DNA of 64,000 nt from Terriglobus sp. TAA 43 (lineage in GTDB: Bacteria; Acidobacteriota; Terriglobia; Terriglobales; Acidobacteriaceae). The notes below the pieces were generated by a model. The model saw nothing but the letters and a program-made list of their open reading frames with translations. It made no database searches and was not told the origin of the DNA. Of this stretch, positions 35,557 to 44,867 are shown piece by piece. Positions within the stretch are counted from its first letter, which is position 1. Each line of letters begins with the position of its first letter. Both the position numbers and the translations under genes were made by a program. Where the stretch lies: the NCBI RefSeq assembly GCF_000800015.1, contig NZ_JUGR01000001.1:2852001-2916000 (forward strand). Reading direction: 5' to 3'.

Positions 35557-37881
35557 TTATGCTGCAGGTAACCGAACTACCTCGGATGGCATCAAGCTTT
35601 TCTGTTTTAGAAGACCAAAGAAAGTCTCTACCTCCACCGGTCTGCTGTAGAGATAGCCTTGCGCAATGCGGCATCCGAAGCGCAATAAAGTTTCCGCTTC
35701 GAATTCCGTTTCCACACCTTCCACTGAGACGCTCATACCCAATGCCTCGCTCATTCCTAAGATGAATTGAATGATCTTGCCGTTCACGGGCGAATCGATG
35801 AGAGACCGAACAAAGCTCTGATCAATTTTCAACGTATCAACAGGGAACTTCTGAATGTAACTCAGGGAGGAGTAACCAGTGCCGAAGTCGTCGAACGCAA
35901 TCTTCACGCCGAGGTTCCGGATTCTCTGCAGAAGCGGGCCCATCAATGCGGGCTCGCTCATCAGGATGCTCTCTGTAATCTCCAGTTGCAATTGGTTCGG
36001 CGGCATGTTGGTCTCTTCCAGCGTCTGCACCAGGAGGTCAAAATATCCGGGCAGCTCCAATTGCTTCGACGAAACGTTGAGAGAGAGCAAAAGAGGCTTT
36101 GATGACCTTTCCTGGAACTTATGAAAGTCACCACATGCCTTGCGAAGCACCCAGTTTCCGATCTCGACGATGTGTCCTGTCTCTTCGGCGAGGCGAATGA
36201 AAGTATAGGGCCCGAGCAGCCCCCTTACTGGATGTTGCCAACGGATCAACGCTTCTGAGCCATAGATCGAACGATCCTGCATATCCACGAGAGGCTGATA
36301 CCACAATACAAATTCTTCTTCTGCGATGGCCCGTTTCAGCTCTTTGCGATCTTCAATGGCACGCAGCATGTTGGCGTACATCTCTTGAACGAAGACCGCG
36401 ACCCGAGCCCCGCCTTCACGCTTGGCGCAATACATGGCCAAGTCGGCGTCGCGAAGTACCGAGTCCGGATCGGTATAGCCGCTGTCAATCGTGCATAAGC
36501 CAATAGAGGCGGAAAGATGAAGTGAGTTTCCTGCAATCTCAAAAGGCCGTTCCACAACCGTCAGAACCTGATGCGCAAACCGCAGCGCGCAGCCAGCGTC
36601 TGAAGCGCAGTTGAGAAGGACGGCGAATTCATCACCGCCAAGTCGCACCGGCACATCTTCTTGGGTCGCAAGTGTCCGCAAACGCTTTGCTACTTCCTTT
36701 AGTAGCGAGTCGCCCTGTCCATGCCCCAGCATGTCATTCGCGGATTTAAAGTTATCCAGATCGATATACAACAGTGCGTGGTAAGCGTAAGCGCGAGCGC
36801 CCTTCTTATGGAGTAGTGTGCGCAACCGGTCATTCAAGTAAGTACGGTTGTTCAGGCCTGTTACAGGATCGCTAAATGCAAATGCGGCTAACTTCGCTTC
36901 CACGCGCTTTCTCTCTCGGATCTCCTCCAGAAGCGCCTCATTCTGCATCCGTATTGCTCTCTGCTCCGCCAAAGCATTCGCAATCTCTTTTTCCTGTTCA
37001 GCCTCCGCCAGCCCGCGACTCCATCGGATACTGCGCCAGTACAGAAATAATCCCGCATGAGCGACGCACAGTAGCAACACCGCGATCGCAATTGCAATCG
37101 GCGCGATGAATGGCGGCGTCTGAAATTGGGTGGATCCTGCAAGAGGCAGGATGTGTTGCGGCGAGGGTGCCCGACGAACCCACATCCATATCAAGTAGGT
37201 CGCCAGTGCGGCAGGCGCCAGGCTCGCGATCGGATACGCAAAGCGCGGGCCGCGCCATGGTGTCGCAGACCTCCTCAACAACATCGCGACGACCACCTGG
37301 CAAAGAAAGCACACTGCCGCTGCAAGCAGAAATGTAGCCGTCAAATTTAAAGGACGCAGGGGATACCGGACGCCCGACGCGACCAACAACAACAGTTGCG
37401 AACAGAGGATAGTCGCCGCTTCCAGAAGGCTCGATGGCAAGAGCAAACGCAGTCGTACGTTTTCGCGGGTGACACTGCGGAAGGCGACAGTCCGGCCACC
37501 TATGGTTATCAGCAAAGCCAGCGTGAACAGCAGGAAATCAAAGGACGTTCCCTGCGGGACCTGGAACAAAGACAGGAAGCAAAGCTGAACACAGAAGCGG
37601 CAATAGCCTGCCGTAACACCTGCCCCAATTGTCCAAATCTCTCTCTGCTTTTCCGCCACAGAGATAAGTGCCTCAGCAAACCGGAACGCACTGAACATGG
37701 TGAGCAACATCAACAGGAAGCCAGCGCCAACACCATGCGGTTGGTGGCTGAATATGAGTTGCAATCCCTGGGTTTCGAACGCTGGGTACAAGTTACAGCT
37801 TCCTTTCTGTCTATCCCACTTATCGGCGCATGACGGGATCGAGTGATTGTGTGCCTTGCCGATCAAGTCACTTAAGTTCAC
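35557..37881 (-). CDS. Membrane GGDEF-EAL c-di-GMP enzyme
   Basis: A 774-aa bifunctional protein. About seven hydrophobic segments in residues 40-300 form a membrane sensor of unclear type; a short coiled coil follows. The GGDEF domain has an intact RLGGDEFAVLL, but where RxxD (inhibitory I-site) is expected there is TQED, so product inhibition is probably lost. The EAL domain has EALIRWQHP, LEITES, DDFGTGYSS, LKIDQSFV and EGVET, all needed for phosphodiesterase activity. Thus synthesis and breakdown of c-di-GMP are both possible. GTG 37881 is chosen (AAAGGA 8 nt upstream). It is divergent from the flp-tad operon. Confidence 0.93.
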   Translation of the reverse strand: MNLSDLIGKAHNHSIPSCADKWDRQKGSCNLYPAFETQGLQLIFSHQPHGVGAGFLLMLLTMFSAFRFAEALISVAEKQREIWTIGAGVTAGYCRFCVQLCFLSLFQVPQGTSFDFLLFTLALLITIGGRTVAFRSVTRENVRLRLLLPSSLLEAATILCSQLLLLVASGVRYPLRPLNLTATFLLAAAVCFLCQVVVAMLLRRSATPWRGPRFAYPIASLAPAALATYLIWMWVRRAPSPQHILPLAGSTQFQTPPFIAPIAIAIAVLLLCVAHAGLFLYWRSIRWSRGLAEAEQEKEIANALAEQRAIRMQNEALLEEIRERKRVEAKLAAFAFSDPVTGLNNRTYLNDRLRTLLHKKGARAYAYHALLYIDLDNFKSANDMLGHGQGDSLLKEVAKRLRTLATQEDVPVRLGGDEFAVLLNCASDAGCALRFAHQVLTVVERPFEIAGNSLHLSASIGLCTIDSGYTDPDSVLRDADLAMYCAKREGGARVAVFVQEMYANMLRAIEDRKELKRAIAEEEFVLWYQPLVDMQDRSIYGSEALIRWQHPVRGLLGPYTFIRLAEETGHIVEIGNWVLRKACGDFHKFQERSSKPLLLSLNVSSKQLELPGYFDLLVQTLEETNMPPNQLQLEITESILMSEPALMGPLLQRIRNLGVKIAFDDFGTGYSSLSYIQKFPVDTLKIDQSFVRSLIDSPVNGKIIQFILGMSEALGMSVSVEGVETEFEAETLLRFGCRIAQGYLYSRPVEVETFFGLLKQKSLMPSEVVRLPAA

Positions 37882-38122
37882 GCCCACTGTCCTTTTGTAG
37901 CTTGGAAATCGCCACGTTACCGTTGCTCTTTAGTGGCGATATCACCCCTGATATCAAAACCCGGATTTATTTGGATATCGGTAACTCCCTGTGGTGACCG
38001 ATGTCCATTCTCGTTGCAAGATAGTGGAACAGTTCCTCTGAATTTGGCTTCTGCGCTGGTGATTCAGCCGGACAGAAGAATCAGAGGCATAACAATAACC
38101 CCCACGCTTCAAGGAGAACAAC
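37882..38122. promoter_or_regulatory. Divergent control region between the GGDEF-EAL gene and flp
   Basis: 241 bp without genes. It holds three GATATC sites at 37938, 37950 and 37974, and a GGAACAGTTCC palindrome at 38026-38036. It ends with AAGGAG upstream of flp. The first two GATATC sites match an element upstream of the giant lipoprotein gene. I see no convincing -35/-10 pair or riboswitch. Confidence 0.6.
37938..37967 (+). promoter_or_regulatory. GATATC-N6-GATATC element, copy 1 (flp/GGDEF-EAL)
   Basis: GATATC at 37938 and at 37950, exactly 12 bp apart, with AAAACC-CGGAT following. The second copy lies at 49489-49518. The direct repeat at about one helix turn suggests binding of a dimeric regulator on one DNA face. 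Confidence 0.5.
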
Positions 38123-38299
38123 ATGACGCTTCGCATTTGGAAAGATCTCGTACAGGACGAATCAGGACAGGACCTAATTGAATACGCATTGATCGCCGGA
38201 CTTATTGGCGCAGTCTGTGTCGGAACACTGCAAACGTTCGCCACTGCCCTTCAAGGTGTGTTCACGACAATCTCTGCGCATTTCACCGCTATCACCTAG
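38123..38299 (+). CDS. flp: Flp-type major pilin
   Basis: A 58-aa type IVb prepilin. The leader ends in QDESG (G15), followed by QDLIEYALIAGLIGAV: a Glu at position +5 and Tyr at +6 after the Gly, exactly the Flp cleavage/assembly motif. A single hydrophobic helix and a short Thr/Phe tail follow. It is the subunit of the Flp pilus, processed by the adjacent TadV peptidase. AAGGAG lies 6-7 nt before the ATG. It is the first gene of the tad operon and is short enough to be missed by 60-residue filters. Confidence 0.93.
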   Translation: MTLRIWKDLVQDESGQDLIEYALIAGLIGAVCVGTLQTFATALQGVFTTISAHFTAIT

Positions 38300-38370
38300 T
38301 CCACAGACGAAGCAGCTTCTTTTCGGCTATATGCCCTTGTTCCATATTTCTGCCCGGAGGTAACGCGGCG

Positions 38371-38907
38371 ATGATATCGCATGCAATCGTGTTGCAGTCG
38401 TACACCGCTGCGGTGGCACTTTGTGCCGCAGTTATGGATGTGCGATCGCGCCGCATTCCGAATTGGTTCACGCTCCCCACTCTTATTGGGGCACTCGTAC
38501 TGCAGGTAACCACTGGAGGCCTGCATGCACTCGCGCTATCGTTTGTAGCGTCCGTGCTTGCAGGCTCTCTCTTCCTTGTGCTGTTTCTGGCAGGAGGAAT
38601 GGGCGGAGGAGATGTGAAGCTTATCGCTGCAATTGCAGCGGGCGTTGGTCTCTCGAACACGGGAGCACTTCTCGCACTCACCGCACTCTGTGGTGGGATC
38701 ATGGCCATCGTTGTCATCGTGTGGCGTGGGCGCGTTTGGCAGTCCGTGCAAAATGTTGGCCACATCATGGCGCATCATTGCGAGAACGGTCTGGAGCCTC
38801 ATCCGGAACTGAACGTTCGCAATAACCGCAATCTTCGTCTGCCGTATGCATTGGCCATCACAGCCGGTACGCTGCTGACGATTTCTCTCCAGAAGGTCGG
38901 ACAATAA
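38371..38907 (+). CDS. tadV: Prepilin peptidase TadV/CpaA
   Basis: A 178-aa inner-membrane aspartic peptidase (A24A family) that removes the Flp leader. Catalytic Asp residues are D23 in VMDVRSRRIPNWF and D81 in GGGDVKLIA. It has 4-5 hydrophobic segments and lacks the N-methyltransferase part of PilD, as usual for CpaA. A linear C-terminal extension (about residues 130-165, hydrophilic and His-rich) is longer than common. It lies 71 bp after flp and 1 bp before cpaB. Confidence 0.93.
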   Translation: MISHAIVLQSYTAAVALCAAVMDVRSRRIPNWFTLPTLIGALVLQVTTGGLHALALSFVASVLAGSLFLVLFLAGGMGGGDVKLIAAIAAGVGLSNTGALLALTALCGGIMAIVVIVWRGRVWQSVQNVGHIMAHHCENGLEPHPELNVRNNRNLRLPYALAITAGTLLTISLQKVGQ

Positions 38908-38908
38908 C

Positions 38909-39736
38909 ATGCAACCACGGCGGCTCCTCATTGCACTTACCGTTGCAATCATTGTCTCGGGACTATTTACGCTTTGGCTCGGCACCAGGCTGTCGCATCA
39001 GGCCAGAAATTTCGAAAGCTTAAAGTATGTTGCGCTCGCCAAGAACCTTGATCCTGGACAAGTCATTGGCGCAGATGATCTCAAGCAGATTTCATGGCCT
39101 GCGGGTGTGCCTTTGCCCGGTGCCTTTGTGCGCAAGGATGAGGTTGTCGGTAAGTCGGTGCTATATCCCTTGCAGGAAGGCGAGCCCCTGACAGCGCGTC
39201 AGCTTGCAACCAGCGCCGGTCTTTCCGCCCGTATCCCTGCCGGTATGCGAGCCATCTCACTCAAGTCGAATGAAGTGGTGGGTGTCGCCGGATATCTTCT
39301 TCCCGGCACTCACGTAGATGTACTGGTGACGGTGCACGCCGCTTCGTCCGCTGACCCCATCACATCCGTCGTATTGCAAGACGCGCAGGTACTTACTGCA
39401 GGCGAGAAGATGCAGCCCGACCCGGATGGTCACGCCAGCAAGGTTGATGTAGTCACGATCCTGGTGTCGCCCGACGACGCAGAGAAAATCGTGCTCGCCA
39501 GCACACAGGGAACTGTTCACTTTGTTCTCAGAAACGGCGGAGACCATGCCGTGGCAACGAATGCTCCGATGAATCTTTCCGCATTGGGTGTTCAGGCGAC
39601 TTCCACGGCTGCACCCGCCGCCGTCGCTCACGTATCTCCACGCGGACAATCTCAGCCGATGCATACCAAACCGACGCCCGCCACATACAGTATCCAGGTT
39701 CGCCGCGGCGATAAAGATTCCGTGGAGACCTTTTAA
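38909..39736 (+). CDS. cpaB: Flp pilus assembly protein CpaB/RcpC
   Basis: A 275-aa protein anchored by one N-terminal helix. A SAF domain (AKNLDPGQVIGADDLKQISWP) and the RcpC/CpaB domain (VVGVAGYLLPGTHVDVLVTVH, LQDAQVLTAGEKMQPD, VTILVSPDDAEKIVLA) follow, then a Pro/Ala tail. It is thought to link the secretin to the peptidoglycan or the inner membrane in Tad systems. Its stop overlaps the rcpA start codon by one base. Confidence 0.92.
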   Translation: MQPRRLLIALTVAIIVSGLFTLWLGTRLSHQARNFESLKYVALAKNLDPGQVIGADDLKQISWPAGVPLPGAFVRKDEVVGKSVLYPLQEGEPLTARQLATSAGLSARIPAGMRAISLKSNEVVGVAGYLLPGTHVDVLVTVHAASSADPITSVVLQDAQVLTAGEKMQPDPDGHASKVDVVTILVSPDDAEKIVLASTQGTVHFVLRNGGDHAVATNAPMNLSALGVQATSTAAPAAVAHVSPRGQSQPMHTKPTPATYSIQVRRGDKDSVETF

Positions 39737-41235
39737 TGTACCGTCTCAATCCGCTTCATCGCTCCGCCCTATGTTTCGCTCTCCCGGCAATTATGTTGTC
39801 AGCATTCGTTCATGCAGAGCGTCCGCAGCCACACGCCCTTGCAGCCGGCACCGATGCGGAGAAGAGCAGTGTCGCTTCCGCTCAACCGGCATCCACGTCC
39901 GGTCACAGCGCGCCTTCGACAAGACAATCGGCGGTATCGGGAATGGAGAGCGCAGTGCTCTCCGATGCGCCAACGCATCTTCTCATTGGTCGGTCAGCAT
40001 ACGTCACTTCACAGAAACGGCTCTCGCGGGTGTACATCACCAACCCGAACGTGCTGTCCGCGTATACGGCCACACCTAATGAAGTATTGGTCACCGCAAA
40101 AGAGCCAGGCGTAAGTTCCCTCATGATCTGGGATGAGAGCGGGGAGGCGCACACCTACTTCTATTCGTCTGATGTGGAAACAACTTTGTTGGAGAGTGTG
40201 TTGAAGTCGGCTCTGCCGAACGAAAACATTACGGTGCGCGCCGACGGCTCGCGCGTTCTTCTGTCGGGAACCGTCAGCAATGCGACGTCTTATCAAACTG
40301 CGGAGAAGCTTGCCGCTCAATACTCAAAAGATGTGTCCAACGCTATCGTTGTGAATCCCGCAACAGCACGCCAGGTTCGTCTGCACGTCCGCATGATTGA
40401 GGTGGATCGGACGAAACTGGAGCAGCTAGGTTTCAACCTGTTTAGTTCGGGTGGGAATACGTTAGCGCAAAGTACTACTTCGCAGTTTCCCTCCAGCCTC
40501 ACCACTACGACAGGTAGCAATAGCAGCAGTGGTGGTAGTAGCGGTAGCACCTCCACGGTAGGTAATAAGACTGTCTCTATCACCAACCCGTTGAATTTTC
40601 TCCTCTACAACGCAGATCTGAATCTTGGTGCCATGATTCAGGACCTGGAACAGCGGAATGTTCTCCAGATTCTTGCAGAGCCGAATATCACCACACTCAG
40701 TGGAGAGAAAGCCAACTTTCTGGCAGGCGGTGAATTTCCATTTCCCGTGGTGCAGGGAGGCATAAGTGGCCTCACATCCATCACAGTTCAATTTCGTCCT
40801 TACGGTGTGAAGCTTGAGTTTCTTCCGCAGGTGAACGCCGATGGTTCCATTGCCCTGAAGGTTGCGCCAGAAGTAAGTGCGTTGGATTACACGAATGCCG
40901 TGCAAATCAGCGGCTACACCATCCCCGCTATCTCAAGCCGCCGAGCAGACACTCAAGTCGTATTACATGACGGACAGACGTTCGCAATTTCCGGGCTGTT
41001 GGATCAACGTACGACAGACCAGCTTGGACGTACGCCTGGAATCGCGAACATTCCGATACTTGGCAATTTGTTTAAGAGCAAAAACATTAATCACTCTACT
41101 TCAGAGCTTTTGGTTCTTGTCACACCAGAGATTGTTGATCCATCGAAAGAGCAGGTAAAAGAACCGGCTCTGGCAGTGAAGATGCTGGACCCTACCAACT
41201 TTGACGACAAGATGCAGAAGAACCCAAAACACTAA
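39736..41235 (+). CDS. rcpA: Flp/Tad outer-membrane secretin RcpA/CpaC
   Basis: A 499-aa secretin with a signal peptide (ALCFALPAIMLSAFVHAERP). It has an N-terminal domain GRSAYVTSQKRLSRVYITNP, a BON-like part (VRADGSRVLLSGTVSNATSYQTAEKLA), a Gly/Ser/Thr linker and the secretin core: NLGAMIQDLEQRNVLQILAEPN, GGEFPFPV, GVKLEFLPQVNADGSIALKVAPEVS, and SELLVLVTPEIVDP. It forms the outer-membrane pore for the pilus. No RcpB/TadD pilotin-like gene is present in the locus. Confidence 0.94.
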   Translation: MYRLNPLHRSALCFALPAIMLSAFVHAERPQPHALAAGTDAEKSSVASAQPASTSGHSAPSTRQSAVSGMESAVLSDAPTHLLIGRSAYVTSQKRLSRVYITNPNVLSAYTATPNEVLVTAKEPGVSSLMIWDESGEAHTYFYSSDVETTLLESVLKSALPNENITVRADGSRVLLSGTVSNATSYQTAEKLAAQYSKDVSNAIVVNPATARQVRLHVRMIEVDRTKLEQLGFNLFSSGGNTLAQSTTSQFPSSLTTTTGSNSSSGGSSGSTSTVGNKTVSITNPLNFLLYNADLNLGAMIQDLEQRNVLQILAEPNITTLSGEKANFLAGGEFPFPVVQGGISGLTSITVQFRPYGVKLEFLPQVNADGSIALKVAPEVSALDYTNAVQISGYTIPAISSRRADTQVVLHDGQTFAISGLLDQRTTDQLGRTPGIANIPILGNLFKSKNINHSTSELLVLVTPEIVDPSKEQVKEPALAVKMLDPTNFDDKMQKNPKH

Positions 41236-41275
41236 AAGACACACCGGATGTTGGGTGTGAAGAAGGATGCAGGCA

Positions 41276-42514
41276 ATGTATCAATTGAACGGAACTCTCG
41301 ATGTCGTTGTGCTCACAATCGGAACGGAAGAGCGCGTCACACGGGAACTTCTGGACGTCGTGAACATGCGCAATTGGTCAAGCAGTGCATTCCACTTTGA
41401 GCGCTATCTTACTTCGCTCCGCCACCCATCCATTGGGCAGTACATCTCGTCCTCAAACGGTTGTCTGGCCTTTGTCGACTATGATCGCAATCCTGATGAG
41501 GCCGCGGAGACAGCACAGTATCTTTCGAAGGTCTATCCGGGCAAAGTTCTTATTGTTGCTGTGGGCAAGCGGCCCTCGTCGACCGCCATTCTGGTTGCGA
41601 TGCGCGCAGGCTGCAGCGAATACTTCACCAAACACTCTCCTCCGCAGGAACTGGATGTATTGCTCGATCGCTTCCAGCAACAGTGCTTCACCGAGGTAGA
41701 AAGCCACGCCACAAACGGCGCAGTGCTTTCCGTTCTTGGAGCCAAGGGCGGCGTTGGAGCCACCAGCATCGCAGTGCATCTTGCCACGTACCTTGCGCAA
41801 TATCACCAGCGGAAAACGCTGCTCATTGACCAGCAGCAGATGCTAGGTCACGCTTGCGTCTATCTCGGTATCGACGGAGAACACCATACGCTTGGGGAGG
41901 TCGTTCGCAATCTCAAACGCATGGACAGTGAATTACTTCGCGGCTTCGTTGCGCATCATTTCAGCGGTCTCGATGTGCTGTCGTCGCCGGATGCATCCAG
42001 CGATCAGGACCTCGTTCCTCCGCAGGAATTCGTACGCACCCTTGAATTTCTGCGAGGCGAATATGACTACGTCATCCTGGATTGCGATCGCAGGCAGCCG
42101 GACCTCTGGCCCAGCCTGGCGACTGCTTCGTCCGAGATTCTGATGGTTGCCACACCAGAAGTGGCCGCGGTGCGTGATCTTTCCCGCATTGCCGATGGTC
42201 TCGTTGTGACAGAAGGTACGTCCTCAAAGCTGAAGGTTATTCTCAATCGCTACAACGCCCCGCACGCACTGGCAGCCGATCAGATCGAAAACGTTCTTAA
42301 GCTTCCCATCGCGCTCAAACTTCAAGACAGCCCGGGCGAAATGGTCTTTGCCTCCAACTCAGGAAAGACGCTTAAATACCCAGGCCCAAGCCAGCTTGCG
42401 ACCGCTCTGCATGGATGGAGCAGCAAACTTGCAGACATCAATGCAAAACCTGCATCAGCGCGCAAGCAGGATAAGTCTGTTTCGCGATGGCGGCAGCTTA
42501 TGCCCGCCTGGTAA
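41276..42514 (+). CDS. tadZ: TadZ/CpaE localisation ATPase
   Basis: A 412-aa protein with an N-terminal receiver-like domain (DVVVLTIGTEERVTRELL, ILVAMRAGCSEYF) and a C-terminal ParA/MinD ATPase domain. The deviant Walker A is LGAKGGVGATSIAVHLA, and LDCDRRQPDLWPS holds the Walker B region. It places the Tad machine in the cell. ATG 41276 has AGAAGG 9 nt upstream and is preferred to the ATG at 41267, which overlaps that site. Confidence 0.9.
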   Translation: MYQLNGTLDVVVLTIGTEERVTRELLDVVNMRNWSSSAFHFERYLTSLRHPSIGQYISSSNGCLAFVDYDRNPDEAAETAQYLSKVYPGKVLIVAVGKRPSSTAILVAMRAGCSEYFTKHSPPQELDVLLDRFQQQCFTEVESHATNGAVLSVLGAKGGVGATSIAVHLATYLAQYHQRKTLLIDQQQMLGHACVYLGIDGEHHTLGEVVRNLKRMDSELLRGFVAHHFSGLDVLSSPDASSDQDLVPPQEFVRTLEFLRGEYDYVILDCDRRQPDLWPSLATASSEILMVATPEVAAVRDLSRIADGLVVTEGTSSKLKVILNRYNAPHALAADQIENVLKLPIALKLQDSPGEMVFASNSGKTLKYPGPSQLATALHGWSSKLADINAKPASARKQDKSVSRWRQLMPAW

Positions 42515-42597
42515 ACGTGCATCACCGATCCAACAAGGAAATCAAGAAGCCAATGGCAGTGAACAGCATGATCACGATCGATGAGGGGGAAGTCGCA

Positions 42598-43896
42598 ATG
42601 CCCATTCGTCATAGCATCTCGGAGGCCACCCAGCAGGAGGTGAAGTCGGCGGTGCATCGTGAGTTGCTGAAGAGGCTTGATCTTGAACGCCTCGCCGAGT
42701 TCAATGAGACGCGCTCCAGCCAGCAGCAACTCTTTGCCATCATTCACCGCATCGTTACGGAACAAAACATTCCGTTGAGCGCGGCGGAGCGCGATCGCCT
42801 GACGCAGGAGGTTCTGAACGAGGTTTTCGGTCTCGGACCTATCGAACCCCTGCTCCACGATCCCACGGTCAGCGACATCCTGGTCAACACCTGGGACTCA
42901 GTGTATGTAGAGCGTCGCGGTCTTCTGGAGAAGACCAACATTGTCTTCAAGGACAATCGCCACCTGATGCACATCATTGAGAAGATTGTGTCCGCGGTAG
43001 GCAGGCGCGTTGATGAGATGTCGCCCATGGTGGACGCTCGTCTTCCGGACGGCTCCCGCGTAAACGCCATCATTCCGCCGCTCGCCATTGACGGGCCTAT
43101 CCTTTCAATCCGCCGGTTCGGCAATACACCTCTCACTGCGGAAGATCTGATCCGTTCGAAGATGCTTGCTCCTGCAATGCTTGAGGTTCTTCGCATTGCT
43201 GTTGAATCACGGTTGAACATCGTGGTTTCCGGTGGTACCGGCGCAGGCAAGACGACGCTGCTGAACGTGTTGTCTGGATTCATCTCTGAACGGGAGCGCA
43301 TCGTTACCGTAGAAGACTCCGCAGAACTTCTGCTTCGTCAGGAGCACGTCGTGCGTCTTGAAACGCGCCCGCCGAACCTGGAAGGACATGGTGCTATTCG
43401 TCAACGCGAACTGATCATGAACGCGTTGCGTATGCGTCCCGATCGCATCGTAGTGGGCGAGGTTCGCGGCGAAGAGACACTCGATATGTTGCAGGCCATG
43501 AATACAGGCCACGATGGTTCTCTCACCACCATCCACGCAAATTCTCCGCGCGATGCGGTGGCCCGCCTTGAAACCATGGCAATGATGGCCAATGTCGGTC
43601 TTCCGGAAAAAGCGATTCGTAATCAGATTGCATCGGCTGTCCACCTCATCGTGCAGGTGGCCCGCATGAGCGATGGCTCACGCCGCATTACACACATTGC
43701 AGAAGTCGCGGGGACACAGGCAGACATCGTAGCGCTGAATGATCTTTATCTCTTTGAACGTATGAGCACTGGATCCGCCGGTAAAGTGGCCGGCCGCTTT
43801 TACTCGCCGGGCGTCCTTCCCCGCTTTGCGGGCAGGCTTCATGACACCCCGCCTCACGTCATTGCTGAGCTTCTGAACGTGAGTGTGGAGGTCTAG
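42598..43896 (+). CDS. tadA: Tad secretion ATPase TadA/CpaF
   Basis: A 432-aa secretion ATPase that powers Flp pilus assembly. Sites are Walker [37 protein letters not shown] (Asp box), Walker [13 protein letters not shown] and the His box [17 protein letters not shown]. The N-terminal domain includes [19 protein letters not shown] 42598 has GAGGGGG 8 nt before it; a start at 42553 would add 15 residues and is possible. It follows tadZ after 83 bp, part of which may encode the longer N-terminus. Confidence 0.95.
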   Translation: MPIRHSISEATQQEVKSAVHRELLKRLDLERLAEFNETRSSQQQLFAIIHRIVTEQNIPLSAAERDRLTQEVLNEVFGLGPIEPLLHDPTVSDILVNTWDSVYVERRGLLEKTNIVFKDNRHLMHIIEKIVSAVGRRVDEMSPMVDARLPDGSRVNAIIPPLAIDGPILSIRRFGNTPLTAEDLIRSKMLAPAMLEVLRIAVESRLNIVVSGGTGAGKTTLLNVLSGFISERERIVTVEDSAELLLRQEHVVRLETRPPNLEGHGAIRQRELIMNALRMRPDRIVVGEVRGEETLDMLQAMNTGHDGSLTTIHANSPRDAVARLETMAMMANVGLPEKAIRNQIASAVHLIVQVARMSDGSRRITHIAEVAGTQADIVALNDLYLFERMSTGSAGKVAGRFYSPGVLPRFAGRLHDTPPHVIAELLNVSVEV

Positions 43897-43900
43897 CGAC

Positions 43901-44863
43901 ATGTGGCTTTCTCTTTGCTTCATTCTGCTCACATCGATCATCTTCGGTGCCGTAGTATATGGCACCAAGCCGTCGAGGGTAGCCACGGAAGCAGAGGTGC
44001 GTCTACAGACCCTGGTCGTCCTCACAAAGCCGTCGCAAGCGAAGACGCCACAGGCCAGCCTCGAGAAAAAGATCCCGAGTTCGTACTTCTGGTTAGAGAA
44101 GCGTCTCGAAGGTACTCGTGTGCTGCGATACATTCGAGTGCTGCTATTACAGTCCAGAAGCGACTGGAGTCCTGGCGGAGTGATTCTCTCTGTCCTCGGC
44201 CTGCTTGTTATGTTGCCGTTGCTAACGGGCCTCGCAACCGGAAACCCCATCCTCATGGTCGCTGCATTTGTTTGTTCCTTTGCGCCGGTGCTTTGGCTCC
44301 GCACGAAGCGGCAGCGCCGCATCAAGGACTTTGAAACCGCACTTCCGCAAGCGCTGGAGATGTTTGCGCGTTCGCTGCGTGCAGGCCACGCCATCCCGGT
44401 TGCGATTGGCGTGCTTGCAGAAGAAGCGCCGCTTGCTGTCCGTCAGGACTTCGCAGAGGCGCACCGCGATCAGAACTATGGGTTGCCCATTCGCGATGCA
44501 TTCACTGCCATGCTGGAACGTGTTCCATCGCGCGATCTGCGAATTTTTATTACGGGGCTTCTCATCCAGAAAGATACGGGTGGAAATCTTCCAGATGTAA
44601 TGGATCGCATTGTGGCCGTCATTCGCGATCGTGTGCGCATACAGGGAGAGGTGCGTACGCACACTGCGCAAGGTCGGCTCACGGGTTGGATTCTTTGCCT
44701 GCTACCCATAGCGCTGTTGTTGGTCATCAACGTTATGAGCCCGGGATATTCGCGCGTCCTCTTTCACGATCCGATGGGGCGCAAACTCCTCTACACCGGC
44801 GCCGTGCTCTTATGCCTCGGTATCATTACCATTCGCCAGATCATCCGCGGGATTGAAGTGTGA
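43901..44863 (+). CDS. tadB: Tad inner-membrane platform protein TadB
   Basis: A 320-aa type II secretion F-domain protein. It has an N-terminal helix, a central helix pair (LGLLVMLPLLTGLATGNP), the cytoplasmic block FETALPQALEMFARSLRAGH and GLLIQKDTGGNLPDVMDRI, and two C-terminal helices. It forms the pilus platform with TadC. GGAGG lies 9 nt before ATG 43901, inside the end of tadA, so the two are translationally coupled. Confidence 0.93.
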   Translation: MWLSLCFILLTSIIFGAVVYGTKPSRVATEAEVRLQTLVVLTKPSQAKTPQASLEKKIPSSYFWLEKRLEGTRVLRYIRVLLLQSRSDWSPGGVILSVLGLLVMLPLLTGLATGNPILMVAAFVCSFAPVLWLRTKRQRRIKDFETALPQALEMFARSLRAGHAIPVAIGVLAEEAPLAVRQDFAEAHRDQNYGLPIRDAFTAMLERVPSRDLRIFITGLLIQKDTGGNLPDVMDRIVAVIRDRVRIQGEVRTHTAQGRLTGWILCLLPIALLLVINVMSPGYSRVLFHDPMGRKLLYTGAVLLCLGIITIRQIIRGIEV

Positions 44864-44867
44864 TCCC

